10,258 bases of DNA from Marinagarivorans sp. UBA5870 (GTDB taxonomy: Bacteria > Pseudomonadota > Gammaproteobacteria > Pseudomonadales > Cellvibrionaceae), in the NCBI GenBank assembly GCA_002432555.1, contig DJFO01000236.1, forward strand, positions 1,972-12,229. The letters are read 5' to 3'. This document shows positions 1 through 6,179 of the stretch, piece by piece; position 1 is the first letter of the stretch, and each line of letters starts with the position of its first letter. The translations under genes were made by a program, and so were the position numbers. The notes under the pieces were generated by a model, which did no database searches, was not told where the DNA came from, and saw only the letters and a list, made by a program, of their open reading frames with translations.

Positions 1-911
1 ATGTCGGTGGCGACCAGCGCGCGCACGGCGCCGCGTTTGAAATCCGCCAGGGCTTTGGTGCGGGCGCCCTGGCTCTTATTGCCGTGAATCGCGGCGGCGC
101 TGATGCCGTCCTGCAACAGCTGCTCGACCAGCCGATTGGCTCCGTGTTTGGTGCGGGTAAAAATCAGTACCTGCCGCCAGTCGCCCTCGTGTATGAGATG
201 GGCCAACAGTTCCCGTTTGCGCTGCCGGTCAACCGGGTGCACCAATTGCTGAACGGTCTCGGCGGTGGTGTTGCGCCGCGCGACTTCAAGGAGCTCCGGT
301 TGGCGGAGGAGCCGGTCCGCCAGGGCCTTGATGTCATCGGAAAAAGTCGCGGAAAAGAGCAGGTTCTGTCGCTGGCTCGGCAGCAGCGCAAGCACCTTGC
401 GAATGTCGTGGATAAATCCCATGTCGAGCATACGGTCCGCTTCGTCCAGCACCAGGATCTCTACTTCGCGCAGGGAGACGGCGTTCTGGCCGACCAAGTC
501 GAGCAACCGGCCGGGGGTGGCGACGAGTATGTCCACGCCGCCGCGCAGGTGGGCCATTTGCGGATTGATGCCAACACCACCGAAGACGACCTGGGACCGC
601 AGGGGCAGGAACTGCCCGTAGGTGCGGACGCTTTCAAAGACCTGTGCTGCCAGTTCGCGAGTGGGCGTGATGATCAGCGCTCGCACCGGGCGCCGGCCGC
701 TCACCGGTTTGCGGGACTGCATCAGCCGCTCGAGCAGCGGTAGGGTAAAGCCAGCGGTTTTGCCGGTGCCGGTTTGAGCGCCGGCGAGCAGGTCCCCGCC
801 GCGCAATACCGCCGGAATGGCTTTGGCTTGAATTGGAGTGGGGGAAGTGTAGCCCTGCTCGGCGATAGCCCGCAGGATTTCGGCGCGCAGGCCGAGTTGG
901 TCAAACGACAT
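1..911 (-). CDS. rhlE: ATP-dependent RNA helicase RhlE (DEAD-box), 3' end outside the window
   Basis: DEAD-box RNA helicase that unwinds short RNA duplexes using ATP in the cytoplasm; RhlE acts in ribosome assembly and RNA turnover. The first 303 residues are present and the frame is open to the left edge. Motifs appear in order: Q motif with F3 and PTPIQ (24-28), Walker A AQTGTGKT (45-52), PTRELA (83-88), TPGR (132-135), DEAD as DEAD at 156-159, SAT (187-189), then the second RecA domain with [14 protein letters not shown] and [10 protein letters not shown], ending at VATD. The N-terminus MSFDQLGL and the GYTSPTPIQ and [16 protein letters not shown] stretches closely match E. coli RhlE. The ATG at 909-911 is preceded by AGGA at 923-926, a rather long spacing of 11 nt. 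The missing part should hold the rest of domain 2 (HRIGRTGR) and a basic tail. It appears unrelated in function to the transport genes next to it. Confidence 0.95.
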   Translation of the reverse strand, partial: MSFDQLGLRAEILRAIAEQGYTSPTPIQAKAIPAVLRGGDLLAGAQTGTGKTAGFTLPLLERLMQSRKPVSGRRPVRALIITPTRELAAQVFESVRTYGQFLPLRSQVVFGGVGINPQMAHLRGGVDILVATPGRLLDLVGQNAVSLREVEILVLDEADRMLDMGFIHDIRKVLALLPSQRQNLLFSATFSDDIKALADRLLRQPELLEVARRNTTAETVQQLVHPVDRQRKRELLAHLIHEGDWRQVLIFTRTKHGANRLVEQLLQDGISAAAIHGNKSQGARTKALADFKRGAVRALVATD

Positions 912-1293
912 AAAGAAAAGTGTCCTAATGGCGCACCGGCACAAGGCGACGCCCTGCAGGTGGGCGGAATTGCCGGCGGCGGCCGAATTCATCGATAAGG
1001 ATCGGCGTGAACCTTGCCAATCACTCCTGGCCTGCTCCAGGCCGCGCACCTTACCTGAAATCGGCCGCCGCCGCCGCAACTTTCGCCCGTGGGAGCTCAA
1101 ATATCCGCCGCCGGGGCCGCCGTTAGGGTACCGCGCCGCGGTCGAGCATAGGGGCATCGGAAGAGCACGCCTCCCGCTTTCTGAACCCGCGCGGCTGTGC
1201 AACCCGCCGCTTTACGACCCTTGGCACCATGCCTCTCGCCGTCGCGCGCGCCGCGGCTCACCCTCACGGGCGCAGGCGCCGGCTAACCCGCCT
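912..1293. other. Gene-free gap between rhlE and the receptor gene
   Basis: These 382 bp separate two genes that both read on the minus strand, so they must hold the 3' end of the receptor transcript and the promoter of rhlE. The stretch is very GC-rich, with runs of CCG/GCC. I see no gene with family features; the long plus-strand open frame that starts here continues as the antisense of the receptor gene. A perfect hairpin, GGCCTG-3-CAGGCC, lies at 1029-1043 but has no T-run on either side, so it is not a convincing intrinsic terminator. I could not pick out a sigma-70 promoter for rhlE. Confidence 0.6.
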
Positions 1294-4155
1294 TTAAAAC
1301 GAAAATTTAACGCCGATCGAGCCGAAGGTGCCGAAGTCCGCCTGTTTCTCCACATGCAGTTCCCCGGTGGCATTAACCTTGTCGTAATCGAGCCCCACCT
1401 CACTGATGTTCTCCCGGTTCAGCACGTTGAGAACGTCAATGAAAACGGCGCCGGGATTGCCGAAGAGATCGAGCTCCCGGCTCACGCGGAAATCCAAACG
1501 CGCGTAAAAGGGGAGGCGATCGGCGTAGGGCTCACCATAGACCGGTTGGTAGCGATCGGGAAAATTGGGATTCTGCTTCACTCCGATGATCTCGGTCGTT
1601 GCCTCGCCGCTTTTGGCGGTCAGGCGGATGCCGGCATCCCACTTGGGAGCAAAAGTGTAATTGGCGACCAGATTAACCACCACCGGAGTATCGAGGGTAT
1701 AGGTGCGGGTTTCGCCGGTGCGCAGGTTGGTGCGATCGCTCAGGGCGTAGCTGACCGACAGCCAGCCGTACCAGGCGTCGGTGCGATTGCGGTTCAGGAA
1801 AAGGTCTATTCCCTGGGCCTCCCCTTCAATGTCATTGCTGTACAAATCTGCTGCGTCCGGCTGATCGAGGTCCAGGGCGAGGGGCAAGTGGCTGAGGGTT
1901 TTGTGGTAAAGCTCGGTGCTCCAATTCCAGGCGCTGCCCCAATCGCCTTTCAACCCAAGGGTGTAGTGGCGAGCTCTATAGGACTGCAGGCGCGGATTGC
2001 CCACCCCGGGCATCACCGTCTCCAAATCGGGGAATCGGTCGTAACTGCCCGCTGATGCTGTCATGGCGACCGGCTCGCTGAACTGCCAAGTCGTCGCCAG
2101 GCGCGGATGAAGGAAGTCCTCGTCAGTGTAATCGTTCCTATGCCATTGCAGGCCGGACTCCACACTGAGGGCGGGATGGAGCTGCCAGAGGTCCACGAGA
2201 TAGACACTCGCGTCGCTGACCTCGACCTCCTGGGTAAAATCGATGATCTCCCGCCGGTCGTCTCCGCAGTCCGGCTCAAAATCCGTACAAATAAACAATA
2301 CGCTGCGAGTGGCATAGGTGTAGTCATTACGATTGGCTTCCGCGCCGAATCGCAGTTGATGGGCCCCGAGCGGCAGGACGACAGCGCCTTTGAGCAGCAG
2401 ATTGTCCAGTTCCAGTTCGCTGAAATAGCCCGCGCCCCAGTGCAGGTCGTCGTGGTTTTGGTAGTGGGCGACCACCAGATTGAGCTGCTGTCCCCCTCTG
2501 AGGGTGCGATCCCAAACCAGGCTCTGGCTGTCGAAAGCGTCTTCCAGGGCGGCGTCCCCGGCGAAGTCCGGATTCTCCTGCGCGATATCCGAGTAGTCGG
2601 CCAACTCCGCCTCGACACCGTCGCGAGCGCCGACGAGGTTCACACTCAACCGGTTATCCGCGGCGGGCGACCAGAGATATTTGAATACGTAATCCGAGTC
2701 GGTGGGCGGCGATTGGATACGGATGCCTTCTTCATTGGGCTCGTCGTCCTCGGGCAGAAACAACTCCAGCAGGCCGCGGCGCAGGGACAGATACAACGCC
2801 GAGTTTTCCGTAACGCCCCCTTCCAGCAGCACCCCGGCGCGCAAGAATGACAGATTGGCGGTGGTCAACCAGTCCTGACGGGCGGGATCACGCAGACGTA
2901 TATCGAAAACGGCACCGGTGGCATTCGCGTACTCGGCGCCGAAGCCTGCGGAATACAGTCGAAAATCTTGCACGATATTCTCGTCAAATATGGAGGTATT
3001 GAACGCGTGAAAGATATAGCCCGCCGGCATGCCATCGATATAGTAGCGGTTGTCCTCCGGGGCCGACCCGCGCACCGCCGGCTCGCCGCCTTCCGCCGGT
3101 GCAATGACTCCCGGCAGAGCGGTAATGGCTCCGAGCGGATCGCCCAAGGCACCGGGCATCTCGACCAGCTTCTGCGCGTCTTCGGTAATGATGGTGTAGT
3201 TGCCCTCTCGCTTGCCGATCACTTGAACGGTTTCAACACCGGACGAGGCATCCGCAGACGTCGGCAGTTCTTTAGCAGGAGATTCTTTAGCAGGCGATCC
3301 TGCGGCAGGCGACCCTGCGGCAGGCGTCCCTGCGGCAGGCGGTAAGGCGCCGGGGGCTCTTTCTGCGGGATAGGGATAGTAGTGGTCGTAATCGAGCGTA
3401 AAACGATAATCCTCCACCAACTGGAAATTCTTTTCGCGATGGCGATGCAGGATCACGCTGAGACTCCAGGGTTTACTGAACACTTTTTCATCTTCGATGG
3501 TTGCCCGGTATTCAATGGTATTGGCATCGAGGAATTTCCACCGCTCCACCACGTGTAGGGCGTCGCTGTGATAGTTGCCAGAGCGGTCGAGCCAGGTTTC
3601 GTCATTAAAGTGCTTGACGTCCACCACCAGCGTGTCGCCCTCCCAGGTACCACGGGAATCGCCTAGCCACCAGTCATTGGGATCCGCCGGGTGGTCGGTG
3701 CCGTTCGTGTGGATGGTGCGCACCGAATGGCCGAACTGATGCAGGATGGTGATATCGCGCGGCCGCTGAAAAATTTGGAACGGCTCCGGGTAGTAGATAC
3801 CCCGCGGCACACCGAGGGTCCAACCTTTTAAGCGTGGATCGGCCACATGGCGCTCGGCGAAATTTTTCTGCCGCTTGGTTATGGCTTCCGGCAAATAGGG
3901 AATTAAACCATCCTCGCTCTCCACAACACCCGGTCCGGGCGGTGCGTCGACGCGGGCGGCATGGGGTTCCAAGTCGTAGTCGGCCGCGCTGGTGGTCTGC
4001 CAAATTCCAGAGAAATTCGGCTTGCCTTTGAGACGCGGTATTTTTTCCGCAGCGGAAACTTCCACCGCGGCCAACACCAGGAGCGTGGCGGCAATCAAAC
4101 CGCCGATTTTTTGTCCGGCATTGATGTAATGATTATTCAGGAATAAAGCTCGCAA
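1294..4155 (-). CDS. TonB-dependent outer-membrane receptor with extra N-terminal periplasmic domain
   Basis: This 953-aa protein has four parts. A signal peptide covers about 1-36 (hydrophobic GLIAATLLVLAAV, likely cut near VSAA-EK). A soluble domain covers about 40-265, with PNFSGIWQ near its start and later RGTWEGDTLVVDV, a TWLD/SGNYHSD stretch and VERW. It resembles a family of exported proteins of unknown function common in soil bacteria. A Pro/Ala-rich five-residue repeat linker follows at about 271-300. The TonB-dependent receptor has its plug at about 308-425 (VQVIGK start, AVRGSAPEDNRYYIDGM, ending AVFDIRLRDPA) and a beta-barrel to the C-terminal Phe (GVKFSF). The plug and barrel predict TonB-driven uptake across the outer membrane; the substrate is unknown. 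The start is TTG: no in-frame ATG precedes the signal peptide, a stop lies two codons upstream, and GTGGAG (4164-4169) is 8 nt away. It follows the DUF6152 gene by 48 bp, so co-transcription is likely. The frame is intact. Confidence 0.88.
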   Translation of the reverse strand: MRALFLNNHYINAGQKIGGLIAATLLVLAAVEVSAAEKIPRLKGKPNFSGIWQTTSAADYDLEPHAARVDAPPGPGVVESEDGLIPYLPEAITKRQKNFAERHVADPRLKGWTLGVPRGIYYPEPFQIFQRPRDITILHQFGHSVRTIHTNGTDHPADPNDWWLGDSRGTWEGDTLVVDVKHFNDETWLDRSGNYHSDALHVVERWKFLDANTIEYRATIEDEKVFSKPWSLSVILHRHREKNFQLVEDYRFTLDYDHYYPYPAERAPGALPPAAGTPAAGSPAAGSPAKESPAKELPTSADASSGVETVQVIGKREGNYTIITEDAQKLVEMPGALGDPLGAITALPGVIAPAEGGEPAVRGSAPEDNRYYIDGMPAGYIFHAFNTSIFDENIVQDFRLYSAGFGAEYANATGAVFDIRLRDPARQDWLTTANLSFLRAGVLLEGGVTENSALYLSLRRGLLELFLPEDDEPNEEGIRIQSPPTDSDYVFKYLWSPAADNRLSVNLVGARDGVEAELADYSDIAQENPDFAGDAALEDAFDSQSLVWDRTLRGGQQLNLVVAHYQNHDDLHWGAGYFSELELDNLLLKGAVVLPLGAHQLRFGAEANRNDYTYATRSVLFICTDFEPDCGDDRREIIDFTQEVEVSDASVYLVDLWQLHPALSVESGLQWHRNDYTDEDFLHPRLATTWQFSEPVAMTASAGSYDRFPDLETVMPGVGNPRLQSYRARHYTLGLKGDWGSAWNWSTELYHKTLSHLPLALDLDQPDAADLYSNDIEGEAQGIDLFLNRNRTDAWYGWLSVSYALSDRTNLRTGETRTYTLDTPVVVNLVANYTFAPKWDAGIRLTAKSGEATTEIIGVKQNPNFPDRYQPVYGEPYADRLPFYARLDFRVSRELDLFGNPGAVFIDVLNVLNRENISEVGLDYDKVNATGELHVEKQADFGTFGSIGVKFSF
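3271..3345 (-). repeat. Five tandem 15-bp units encoding the Pro/Ala linker
   Basis: Five consecutive 15-bp units with a shared core (t-gcaggcg--c on the plus strand) start at 3271, 3286, 3301, 3316 and 3331. The middle three are the closest to one another. They encode pentapeptides of the type GSPAA, GTPAA and GSPAK between the N-terminal domain and the TonB plug. Because 15 is a multiple of 3, gain or loss of a unit would keep the frame and only change linker length. The two outer units are more diverged. Confidence 0.85.
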
Positions 4156-4203
4156 AACTCAATCTCCACATTCAATTAGCGGGGGACGGCGGTCTGCCGC
4201 GTT

Positions 4204-4635
4204 TCAAGGGGCGGGTGTAACCGGACGGGTCGGTGCATCCTGCGCGCCGCCGGTCTGGAACACGCGCCCGTCGGGCAGGGTAATACTCGTGGAGTAAGCG
4301 TATTTTTGCCCGTCCTTCGCCAAATAGCCTTTCACCGTAATTTGGGTGCCGACCGGCAGCGTTGCTTTGGTCAGGCCCTTTTGTTTCAGGGCAAAGGGCG
4401 AGCCGAATTCAAAACCCCAGTTACTGACGGTGCCGTCCGGCTCTTTCACGTCCAGATAAATCCAACTGTGGGGATTAACCCATTTGCCCTTGGTCACCAC
4501 GCCGGATACTTCGACCGGCTTTTGCGCATCGAACTCGGCGGAAAAGGCGTGGTGGGCGACGGCGGAATAGGACCCGCCGACCAGCAAGGCCACGCCCAGT
4601 ACCGCGGCGGTCAATTTAGAATTTGGGAAATACAT
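4204..4635 (-). CDS. Exported DUF6152 family protein
   Basis: This 143-aa exported protein of unknown function has a signal peptide at 1-27 (KLTAAVLGVALLVGGSYSAVA, cut at AVA-HH). The mature part starts HHAFSAEFD, followed by VEVSGVVTKGKWVNPHSWIYLDVKEPDG, a WGFEFGSP stretch, VGTQITVKGYLAKDG and a C-terminal LPDGRVF. These match my memory of the DUF6152 family: a mature N-terminus with His-His, a VxxxxWxNPHxWIY core and a small beta-rich fold. The two adjacent His residues at the mature N-terminus could bind metal, but that is inference. A longer reading is open to 4776, but the start at 4633-4635 places the signal peptide at the N-terminus and has GGAGAG 8 nt upstream. It precedes the receptor gene by 48 bp and is probably its operon leader. 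DUF6152 genes often sit near genes for the domain that is fused to that receptor. Confidence 0.85.
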   Translation of the reverse strand: MYFPNSKLTAAVLGVALLVGGSYSAVAHHAFSAEFDAQKPVEVSGVVTKGKWVNPHSWIYLDVKEPDGTVSNWGFEFGSPFALKQKGLTKATLPVGTQITVKGYLAKDGQKYAYSTSITLPDGRVFQTGGAQDAPTRPVTPAP

Positions 4636-5130
4636 AGGTCTCTCTCTCCAATAACAAAAAGTCGCTGTATTTTTTTGGGTTGCGCCACTGGGACAGGGAC
4701 GCACTATGAAAGCAGCAACCAGCTCTAAAACGAACATTGCAAAACAAGTGAGGTCCAGGCGTTTGGCAATTATCAAGCCAAAAAGAATTTTCTGCGCGTC
4801 AAAGGCAGGCGCGACGGCTCAGGTGCTCTTTCTCCCTTGATGGAAGCGGCTGTTACCACGGGTGCGGCCAATTTGAAGAGCGGTTTTTCGGAGGGGGAAA
4901 CAATCTGGTAGGTGCGCGAGAAGCCACAGAACGCCCCGCGCTCGGCGATAAATGTTCGATTTTCAACATCCGCGTGTTGTTTTGTTAGCAGCAGGTGGTC
5001 GAGGTTTGCGCAGCAGCGGGCATTTCCGCAACGCCGCTCGTTTGCCTGGCGCGGCACATTTCTTGCCATGACGCACCGCCACCGGCGCCCAACAATATGT
5101 GGGAAAAACGTCAGGCCGGCGCCGGCTGGA

Positions 5131-5172
5131 TTACCGGTCGTAATGGCCTCGGCGCTTGACAAGCGTAATGGC
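5131..5172. promoter_or_regulatory. Operator-like cluster: dyad plus direct repeats
   Basis: Three overlapping symmetric elements are present. CGCTTG-A-CAAGCG (5153-5165) is a perfect 13-bp dyad with 6-bp arms. CGTAATGGC occurs twice in direct orientation, at 5139-5147 and 5164-5172, 25 bp apart. TTAC-5-GTAA lies at 5131-5143. A TTGACA box (5156-5161) lies inside the dyad, but no good -10 follows at 16-18 bp. The cluster ends about 45 bp before the likely -10 of the GlcG-like gene. It looks like a binding site for a dimeric transcription factor; which family is unknown. Confidence 0.35.
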
Positions 5173-5208
5173 AAGCTGCTGGTGCTCTGTGGGCTCATTA
5201 GTTCGCTC

Positions 5209-5246
5209 AAAAAAAATATACTGCTTATTTAGAGAGAGAAATTCCT
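5209..5246 (+). promoter_or_regulatory. Likely -10 element and leader of the GlcG-like gene
   Basis: TATACT at 5217-5222 matches five of six sigma-70 -10 bases and follows a run of eight A. No good -35 is found 16-18 bp upstream, so activation by a regulator is possible. Initiation near 5229 would leave a short leader. The purine-rich GAGAGAG (5232-5238) is the likely ribosome binding site for the ATG at 5247. Confidence 0.4.
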
Positions 5247-5777
5247 ATGAAAAAATTCGCACCTTTATTTTGCGCCCTCCTGCCACTGCTCAGCCTACCA
5301 GTAAATGGACAGCAGCCAGCACCGGTGGCAAACCAAGCCCCCGTCAGGGTCCCAGCCGCCGAAGGGCCCGCTTTGGCGTTAGCCATTGAAGCTGCGCAAG
5401 TGGCGATCGCGACCTGTGCGGCCGACGGCGGCCAAAAAATCGGCGTGAGCGTAGTGGACTCGGCCGGGGTTCTCAAAGCGTTGCTCGCCGCCGACGGCAC
5501 TTCGCCCCGCGGCGTTCAGTCCAGCACCGCCAAAGCCGTGACGGCACTCAAATTCCAGAGCGCCACGTTAGACCTGCACGAAAAACTCCCAACCGACAAG
5601 ACGCTGGCCGATCAAATAGCGGCGGATACATCGTTGAACGCCCGCCCGGGCGGAATATTATTGAAGGTTGGCGAACAAGTCATAGGCGCCATAGGTGTCG
5701 GCGGCGGTAAAACGGATCACGCCTGCGCGATTGCCGGGCGGGACAAAATCCAATCACGTCTCACGCCTGTGAAATAG
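5247..5777 (+). CDS. Exported GlcG/HbpS-family (DUF336) heme-binding-like protein
   Basis: This 176-aa protein has an N-terminal signal peptide (MKKFAPLFCALLPLLSLPVNG, likely cut before Q22) and a Pro/Ala-rich stretch to about residue 40. One GlcG/HbpS domain (Pfam DUF336 type) follows: ALAIEAAQVAIATCAADG, then IGVSVVDSAGVLKALLAADG (65-84), the STAKAVTALKF helix (93-103), a GGILLKVGEQVIGAIGVGGG core (135-154) and the C-terminal DHACAIAG (157-164). Members such as Streptomyces HbpS bind heme or assemble as oligomers in other settings, but many have no proven ligand, so 'heme-binding' is a family label here. The predicted location is the periplasm. The gene is divergent from the DUF6152 gene and precedes a receptor gene in the same direction, separated by 402 bp. 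The protein length is normal for an exported member. Confidence 0.85.
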   Translation: MKKFAPLFCALLPLLSLPVNGQQPAPVANQAPVRVPAAEGPALALAIEAAQVAIATCAADGGQKIGVSVVDSAGVLKALLAADGTSPRGVQSSTAKAVTALKFQSATLDLHEKLPTDKTLADQIAADTSLNARPGGILLKVGEQVIGAIGVGGGKTDHACAIAGRDKIQSRLTPVK

Positions 5778-5784
5778 TCCGGCT

Positions 5785-5855
5785 GGCGGATCGTTTATGG
5801 GCTTCCGCCCTACGTCCGCCAATGTAGCGAGTTTTCGCGAGGTTATGCGTAGGGC
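5785..5855. repeat. REP-like dyads after the GlcG-like gene
   Basis: Just after the stop codon, GGCGGA (5785-5790) can pair with TCCGCC at 5804-5809 or with the second copy at 5815-5820. GCCCTACG (5807-5814) is exactly complementary to CGTAGGGC (5848-5855). The composition resembles the scattered CGTAGGGC-type intergenic repeats of proteobacteria, but with one locus I cannot show that it is repeated in the genome. Alternatively it is the 3' stem-loop of the upstream transcript. Confidence 0.4.
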
Positions 5856-6033
5856 AGAACCGCAACACGAGTTCCTCTATTGTTGTCATTGCAATATTCG
5901 GTCGTCACCATTGCGTTTAAGTGTTGCATTCTTCACAGGCCACTCGATTTCTCTGCCGTATTTACAGCACCTCACCCTAAATCTGACACACAGGGTTCAA
6001 GCCAAAAAAATCTGCAGCCAGCCGGAAATCGCG

Positions 6034-6058
6034 AAAAAAACCCCTGCGGGGCCCTTTA
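6034..6058. terminator. Weak terminator-like hairpin
   Basis: Seven A (6034-6040) are followed by CCCC-TGC-GGGG (6041-6051) and then CCCTTTAAT. Read on the minus strand this is a short GC stem followed by seven T; on the plus strand the T-run is weak. The stem is only 4 bp. It is the best candidate in the gap for ending the GlcG-like transcript, but it lies about 260 bp after that stop codon and is better oriented for the minus strand, where no gene ends. Confidence 0.25.
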
Positions 6059-6122
6059 ATGCAGGTGGCTCGGTAACGGGTTATATAGAAAGAAAATATT
6101 GGTATAGGTATTTTTTTTTGAT

Positions 6123-6131
6123 TGGTATACA
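6123..6131 (+). promoter_or_regulatory. Likely extended -10 promoter of the second receptor gene
   Basis: TGGTATACA has the TGn extension followed by TATACA (four of six -10 bases). It lies in an AT-rich stretch after nine T and gives a leader of about 40 nt. There is no clear -35, which is usual for extended -10 promoters. The TATAC-A/T-GCTT string is shared with the region before the GlcG-like gene. Confidence 0.4.
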
Positions 6132-6179
6132 GCTTGCACTTGGCGGGCTCTCTCATACCGCATTAATTTAGGAAGTCTC

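Larger units (their letters stand above)
4636..5246. promoter_or_regulatory. Divergent intergenic region between the DUF6152 and GlcG-like genes
   Basis: These 611 bp lie between oppositely directed genes and should hold both promoters. Open frames of 106 and 145 codons exist here on opposite strands, but neither has a signal peptide, a recognisable family motif or a normal composition, so I treat the region as non-coding. It contains an operator-like dyad and direct repeats near 5131-5172, a 12-bp palindrome GCCGGCGCCGGC at 5115-5126, an A-tract with TATACT before the plus-strand gene and an A-tract with ATACAGC before the minus-strand gene. The length is large for a simple divergent promoter, so a small RNA or lost gene cannot be excluded. 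Confidence 0.5.
5778..6179. other. Gap upstream of the second receptor gene
   Basis: These 402 bp hold the REP-like dyads, a small GC hairpin next to an A-tract and a likely promoter for the receptor gene. Base composition becomes AT-rich from about 6081, as expected for a promoter. A 124-codon open frame crosses the gap (5797-6171), but it has no family features, no clear ribosome binding site and overlaps the putative promoter, so I do not call it a gene. Confidence 0.5.

Noticed and set aside
84..743. 219-codon plus-strand open frame
   Set aside because: Antisense to rhlE, whose helicase motifs are unmistakable.
1029..1043. Hairpin as terminator of the fused receptor gene
   Set aside because: A perfect 6-bp stem, but no following T-run and more than 250 bp from the stop codon.
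928..2055. 375-codon plus-strand open frame
   Set aside because: Most of it is antisense to the well-supported receptor gene; its translation shows no family motifs, and the part before 1294 is GC-rich low-complexity sequence.
3271..3345. Tandem repeats as a CRISPR array
   Set aside because: Units are 15 bp without spacers and encode a regular linker peptide in frame.
4636..4776. Longer N-terminus for the DUF6152 protein (start at 4776)
   Set aside because: It would bury a perfect signal peptide 47 residues inside the protein; the start at 4633-4635 has a good GGAGAG site.
5156..5184. TTGACA as the -35 of a promoter for the GlcG-like gene
   Set aside because: No acceptable -10 hexamer at 16-18 bp; the box is part of a symmetric dyad and is better explained as an operator arm.
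4773..5210. 145-codon minus-strand open frame upstream of the DUF6152 gene
   Set aside because: No signal peptide, no family motif, Ser/Arg-rich unnatural composition; overlaps the dyad cluster and an equally unconvincing plus-strand frame.
5797..6171. 124-codon plus-strand open frame before the second receptor
   Set aside because: Starts inside a dyad, has no clear ribosome binding site, shows no recognisable domain and runs through the probable promoter.
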